Positions 60,781 through 64,000 of a stretch of 64,000 bases of DNA are shown one piece after another. The DNA lies in contig MKVT01000006.1 of the NCBI GenBank assembly GCA_001898935.1, positions 62,001-126,000 on the forward strand, in the 5' to 3' direction. Positions within the stretch are counted from its first letter, which is position 1. Every line of letters begins with the position of its first letter. A model generated the notes under the pieces. It worked only from the letters and a program-made list of their open reading frames with translations. It searched no databases and was not told the DNA's origin. Made by a program: the position numbers and the translations under genes. This stretch comes from Paludibacter sp. 47-17. Its GTDB lineage: Bacteria; Bacteroidota; Bacteroidia; Bacteroidales; Paludibacteraceae.

Positions 60781-61326
60781 CTAAGCTGATATTTGCATTG
60801 TTATTCCGCTACTCCCATAAGAACCTAGAAAATTTCTAAGTTGATCCATCATATTCTTGCTTCCAGTTACTGTAGATTCTCCTGTTGTTGAGTTGTAATA
60901 CCCAGTAGTTCCCGGTAGCAGACACCCTGTTGTATCATCACCAGTATTTCCTAAGTGTATTTTAATATTTGTACGTCCTTCCACTCCAGTTACCTCATAA
61001 TAACCAGTTTGCCCATTAAAAGTGCTCGGGACAACATTATATGTTCCATATTTAATGGCTGTGTCAGAATTTTCGACAGTACTCCTATCATAATCTACAG
61101 TAGGTTCTAAAAACATACCAGACATAGATGATATGACATTTCCGTTATCATCATAAGCAGTTGCTAAGAAATAACTCATTGTCGAGTTATCTCCATAAAA
61201 AGACCGATTCACAGTTATTTTCACTGTTCCTCCTCCAATAAATGAGCTTTGTACCTCTTCGCTTAACACCGGCATTTTTTTTGCCAATTCAGTTAAACTT
61301 TCTACTGTTACTTTTCTTCTTTTCAT
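60781..61326 (-). CDS. Double-glycine-leader protein with DUF5675-like mature domain
   Basis: The 181-residue protein has a leader of the double-glycine type: a charged helix (SLTELAKKMPVLSEEVQSSF, residues 10-29) ending in IGGG (30-33), with the expected C39 cut after GG. The mature part of about 150 residues matches DUF5675 as I know it: DTAIKYGTYNVVPS (88-101, for the family's TAIPxGTYxV), then IKIHLGNTGDDTTGCLLPG (121-139, for IHxGNxxxDTxGCxLxG), and a final SKNMMDQLRNFL. H124, T133 and C135 recall the HxG...S/TxGC site of L,D-transpeptidases. C135 is the only cysteine, so lanthionine or disulfide bridges within one chain are excluded. It lies among glycosyltransferase genes in the exporter cluster. 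Confidence 0.85.
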   Translation of the reverse strand: MKRRKVTVESLTELAKKMPVLSEEVQSSFIGGGTVKITVNRSFYGDNSTMSYFLATAYDDNGNVISSMSGMFLEPTVDYDRSTVENSDTAIKYGTYNVVPSTFNGQTGYYEVTGVEGRTNIKIHLGNTGDDTTGCLLPGTTGYYNSTTGESTVTGSKNMMDQLRNFLGSYGSSGITMQISA

Positions 61327-61360
61327 AAGAATTGATTCTAATAATTAATAAATTGATTTT

Positions 61361-62227
61361 TCAAGCTAATTCTAACTTGTTTTTATTTGTAATTAATATT
61401 TTTTGTAGGATTTGTAGCATTCCGCTAAAGCTAATTAACTCTTTTTCTTGAAGCTTGATTAAAACATTGAAGCATTCTTCAAATTCCGGATAATTGTCTT
61501 TATTTCTGTCTAAAAGCCAATTAAGCGTTTCAAGCAATATTTGCTCAGTAGTGGCTTTTTGCTCATTTCTTTTTTGATTAGTAACCTGCGTTTCTGAAAT
61601 TCTATAGTACAGCAATGGTTGGTTTTCGATATAAAACACACCGCCTAATTTTGCAATTTCAGTCCATAGTTTCATATCTTCGGCAGATGCATAGTTTTCG
61701 TATTGCAGGTGATTCTCCTTCCAAAAATCCTTTTGTACAAGTGCTGTAGGATGAAACATAAAATTTCCTTTTAGAAATTGTAGCAAGGGATATTCAACTA
61801 ATCCACTTATACTTCCAGCAATGTTTCCGGGAGGTATGTCCTTCCCAAAATGCTGCATCCATGTGCCACACACCGTAATGCTCTGTTCCGCTTCCATTAT
61901 TGCATGCTGGATTTTCAACCTGTCAGGGTGCATAATATCATCGGCATCCATACGGGCTATATATTTGCCTTGCGCTGCATCCATCCCAAGATTAAGCGAA
62001 GCGATAAAATCATGCCTATTTTTCAATAACACAATTCGTTTGTCATTGTAAGCGCGAATAATATCGCATGTAGTATCTGTAGAGCCATCATCCACAATGA
62101 TACACTCAAAATCTGTGAATGACTGACACATAATACTGTCTATAGCATCTCTGATATACATTGCTGCATTGTATGCCGGCATTACAATGGAGATAGTTGG
62201 TGTTTGCTTGTTATTATCTTCTGTCAT
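61361..62227 (-). CDS. GT2 glycosyltransferase
   Basis: The 288-residue protein is an EpsE/SpsA-like family 2 enzyme: ISIVMPAYNAAMYIRDAIDS, CIIVDDGSTDTTCDII, the DADDIMHPDRL metal motif and FWKENHLQYENYASAEDMKLW (the ED acceptor motif). No membrane helices. It lies nine bases after the GT4 gene and 34 bp before the GG-leader gene, so all three share a transcript. It could add a sugar to the neighbouring protein, as GT2 enzymes do in glycocin clusters, or to a polysaccharide. Confidence 0.9.
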   Translation of the reverse strand: MTEDNNKQTPTISIVMPAYNAAMYIRDAIDSIMCQSFTDFECIIVDDGSTDTTCDIIRAYNDKRIVLLKNRHDFIASLNLGMDAAQGKYIARMDADDIMHPDRLKIQHAIMEAEQSITVCGTWMQHFGKDIPPGNIAGSISGLVEYPLLQFLKGNFMFHPTALVQKDFWKENHLQYENYASAEDMKLWTEIAKLGGVFYIENQPLLYYRISETQVTNQKRNEQKATTEQILLETLNWLLDRNKDNYPEFEECFNVLIKLQEKELISFSGMLQILQKILITNKNKLELA

Positions 62228-62236
62228 TACTGCATT

Positions 62237-63496
62237 TTATCTCTGGTTTAACTCTCTATAGACTTCGACGGTTCTGTTTACCATCAGTTCGAGATTTAAT
62301 TTCTCCTCATACAGTTTCCGGACATTTTTACTCAATATCTTTCTCAAATTTACATCCCTTATTAAGCGCATTAATTGGGCTGCCATCATTTCTACATCTA
62401 CAGAAAGTCCTAATACGGGAGAGAACTTCGTTTGTACTTTTAGAGCATTTACTTCATCTGTAAACATCTCGTCTAAGCCATCAATAGCCGTTGTTATGAT
62501 CGGTAAGCCGAACATAGCCATTTCTATTGCCACATAACTGGCTTGCTCTTGCAACGATGCAATTATTCCTATATCGCATGTTACATAAAGTTCTTTTAAT
62601 TCATCAAAAGGAATTCGCCCTTTTACATCAACTTCCAAATCAGGGAAATCCAGTTTCAATTTATTTCGAAACTGCGGATGGCAAGTTCCGGCAATGGTCA
62701 GTGAAACTTTGAAACCTTGCTGCTGCACCAAACGAAAGGCTTTTAGAATATACATAATACCCTTGCTCTCACTTACTACACCCACGAATAGACAGTGAAA
62801 TTTATCCTTCGGCGTTTTATCTTTTCGTGTCTTTACTAACAAATTGGAATCATTTATCCCATTAGGGACAACGCGTATATTATCAGAATAATCATGTATG
62901 CAGCTTTTTAGGAAATCTACAGCACAGTTGGTTACACATATTAGTGCATCGGGTGCCGTGTAGGATTGCATTTCACAATTATTGTTTACATAAATCTCAG
63001 AGGTTGGCTTTTCTGCATTTTCAGCATTACCGTAAGTTAACTCATAGAGTTTGTTGAAAAGTTTCTTATTGCTATCATACAGTCCTTTCCATGGAATGCA
63101 GTGAAGGTGAGTGATTATCTTGCAGCTAGTCAGTTCGCGGATATATACCGCCAAATCTATCAAATTAAGCGTATGTAAGTGGATAATGCAATTTTCTTTT
63201 CCTTCAAATAGATGTTTGGTAAGCCTATAAACCTGTTCGTTGTATTTCCGTATCCAGAAACGCTCAGCTATTATTGTGTTATACAGCTGCGGCATCGGGA
63301 TGCTGTATTTGATATAATAATCAATCTTTTCTTCTTTAGGAAAAAGCAGCATGTCGTCATTCCTAAGGTGTATCCAATGCACATATATCTCCGCAATATC
63401 CCGAAGTCCGCTAATCAGCGTATTTACATACCTGTCCACGCCGGAAGTATTAGAAGCTTGGGACATATCGAAAAGATATAGATTGATATTTGACAT
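62237..63496 (-). CDS. GT4 glycosyltransferase, possibly of GG-Bacteroidales peptide systems
   Basis: The 419-residue protein has the GT-B fold. The N-terminal half opens NINLYLFDMSQASNTSGVDRYV and contains KIITHLHCIPWKGLY; the C-terminal half shows DNIRVVPNGINDSN, CLFVGVVSESKGIMYILKAF, ASLQEQASYVAIEMAMFGLP and TTAIDGLDEMF. The overall character, and its place beside a double-glycine precursor, recall the glycosyltransferase family (TIGR04157) defined from GG-Bacteroidales peptide systems, but I cannot run that model. It lies six bases after the incomplete gene at the window edge. Confidence 0.85.
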   Translation of the reverse strand: MSNINLYLFDMSQASNTSGVDRYVNTLISGLRDIAEIYVHWIHLRNDDMLLFPKEEKIDYYIKYSIPMPQLYNTIIAERFWIRKYNEQVYRLTKHLFEGKENCIIHLHTLNLIDLAVYIRELTSCKIITHLHCIPWKGLYDSNKKLFNKLYELTYGNAENAEKPTSEIYVNNNCEMQSYTAPDALICVTNCAVDFLKSCIHDYSDNIRVVPNGINDSNLLVKTRKDKTPKDKFHCLFVGVVSESKGIMYILKAFRLVQQQGFKVSLTIAGTCHPQFRNKLKLDFPDLEVDVKGRIPFDELKELYVTCDIGIIASLQEQASYVAIEMAMFGLPIITTAIDGLDEMFTDEVNALKVQTKFSPVLGLSVDVEMMAAQLMRLIRDVNLRKILSKNVRKLYEEKLNLELMVNRTVEVYRELNQR

Positions 63497-63502
63497 AATA
63501 TA

Positions 63503-64000
63503 TTATACTAAATTTGCACTTTTGTTTGTTAAATAAATCAGCAGTCTGCTGAGACCTTGTTCATATCCAGCTATATATGTTCCAGACGGGATTAGCGCTA
63601 AAATTTTTTTTTCAAAGTTCTTTTCTTTATTTTTTAAAAGTTGATTAATAAACTTATCGCTCTTTGAAAAATCAATATGGTTTCTTAAACTTGCATTCAC
63701 TAAAACAGAATATTGCTTATTATCTGTGATAACATCACAATATTTACCCAAATCATTAAATTTATGTAAATAATATGCAGATAAATAGCTACTTATTAAT
63801 CGTCCACTTCTATACAAATCTGCATAGTCATTTAGAACTACCCGTGAATAATCTCCATATTTACAGTCGTAAACAATTTTTAAATAGGTATTAAACTTTG
63901 ATAATACCGTAGTCTTATTATTTACATAATGTATGTCTCTGAAATCAAAAAAATGAGTAGCTAAATAAAGCTCATTAGCTTCAAAGATGTTTTTTATCGC
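63503..64000 (-). CDS. Unidentified protein, C-terminal part (cut by window edge)
   Basis: The minus-strand frame is open from the stop at 63503 to base 64000, giving 166 residues without a start; a TTG at 63817 inside it is not needed. The visible part is Lys-, Asn- and Tyr-rich and helical, with SRVVLNDYADLYRSGRLI, LSAYYLHKFNDLGKYCDV and the end YIAGYEQGLSRLLIYLTNK. I do not recognise a family. The Gly-x-x-x-Gly-Leu end vaguely recalls LanC-like repeats, which is not enough for a call. It lies six bases before the GT4 gene, so it belongs to the cluster and might be a modification enzyme. Confidence 0.65.
   Translation of the reverse strand, partial: AIKNIFEANELYLATHFFDFRDIHYVNNKTTVLSKFNTYLKIVYDCKYGDYSRVVLNDYADLYRSGRLISSYLSAYYLHKFNDLGKYCDVITDNKQYSVLVNASLRNHIDFSKSDKFINQLLKNKEKNFEKKILALIPSGTYIAGYEQGLSRLLIYLTNKSANLV

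Larger units (their letters stand above)
53305..64000. other. Putative accessory island after mnmE
   Basis: After the mnmE stop the base composition drops from roughly balanced to clearly AT-rich (strongest from about 54.5 kb), gene content changes from housekeeping to an exporter, glycosyltransferases and unknowns, and an excisionase-type HTH gene stands at the junction. The right boundary is outside the window. No integrase, transposase or flanking repeat is visible here. Confidence 0.5.

Noticed and set aside
60781-61326. Lanthipeptide or disulfide-bridged bacteriocin precursor
   Set aside because: The mature part has one cysteine and is about 150 residues long with a folded-domain pattern, and no LanB/LanM/LanC enzyme is clearly present.
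53305-64000. Second copy of the mnmE 3' end as a right attachment site
   Set aside because: Reading by eye I found only partial matches, such as CATCGGCA near 58320, none longer than about ten bases. A true second copy, if any, is outside the window.
1-64000. CRISPR arrays, rRNA genes, insertion sequences
   Set aside because: No regularly spaced direct repeats of CRISPR size, no rRNA sequence and no transposase frame was seen. The only phased repeat is the 10-bp TGAGAC series.

Overview
The window is a chromosomal segment from a member of the phylum Bacteroidota, most likely order Bacteroidales. Evidence: many promoters of the Bacteroidota type (a TTTG-like box about 19 bases before TAnnTTTG), families largely confined to that phylum (DUF6452/DUF6048, DUF4293, DUF3276/PUR, HU-SPOR protein, CBM20-GH77 amylomaltase, ClpP-NfeD fusion), an Ala/Glu-rich extended ribosomal protein S16, and a protein with a type IX secretion (T9SS) C-terminal sorting domain. 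I cannot name genus or species.

Bases 1-53304 are dense, mid-GC core genome. From the left: the rimP-nusA-infB operon (infB cut by the window edge), dTDP-glucose dehydratase, HU-SPOR protein, rpsP, a rhamnosyltransferase-like GT2 with marC, malQ-purM, tRNA-Cys(GCA), an ECF sigma factor with two small envelope proteins, prmC, ribD-cls, a conserved Bacteroidota cluster (DUF4199, GT2, three envelope proteins) leading into transketolase, an outer-membrane barrel, a DUF349 protein, lptG-ribBA, an M3 peptidase, a T9SS cargo, and a capsule pair (sugar transferase and Wzi). A ten-gene leftward operon then runs nusB-yajC-ybbR-wbpE-wbpD-wbpB-DUF4293-msrBA-oxyR-mfd. After it come a PUR-like protein, threonine aldolase, an NfeD protease, a second ECF sigma factor, a HPPK-like protein, nhaC, a nucleoside phosphorylase and mnmE.

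Bases 53305-64000 look like an accessory island. Composition turns AT-rich soon after the mnmE stop. The first gene encodes an unusual protein with a Cys cluster and four excisionase-type HTH domains, preceded by four TGAGAC boxes spaced exactly 10 bp. The rest is a leftward cluster: an unidentified gene cut by the right edge, two glycosyltransferases (GT4, GT2), a 181-residue protein with a double-glycine leader and a DUF5675-like mature domain, a small secreted protein, two more glycosyltransferases (GT4, GT25-like), a HlyD adaptor and an ABC exporter with an intact C39 peptidase (C17-H91-D107).

My main hypothesis is that this is a secretion system for a large double-glycine-leader protein, not a small peptide. 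The exporter would cut the leader and release the DUF5675 domain, which carries an HxGN...DTTGC motif reminiscent of L,D-transpeptidase active sites. The adjacent signal-peptide protein would be a candidate immunity or partner protein, and the four glycosyltransferases might decorate the cargo or make a surface glycan. Only the gene calls are direct observations; the system-level function is inference.
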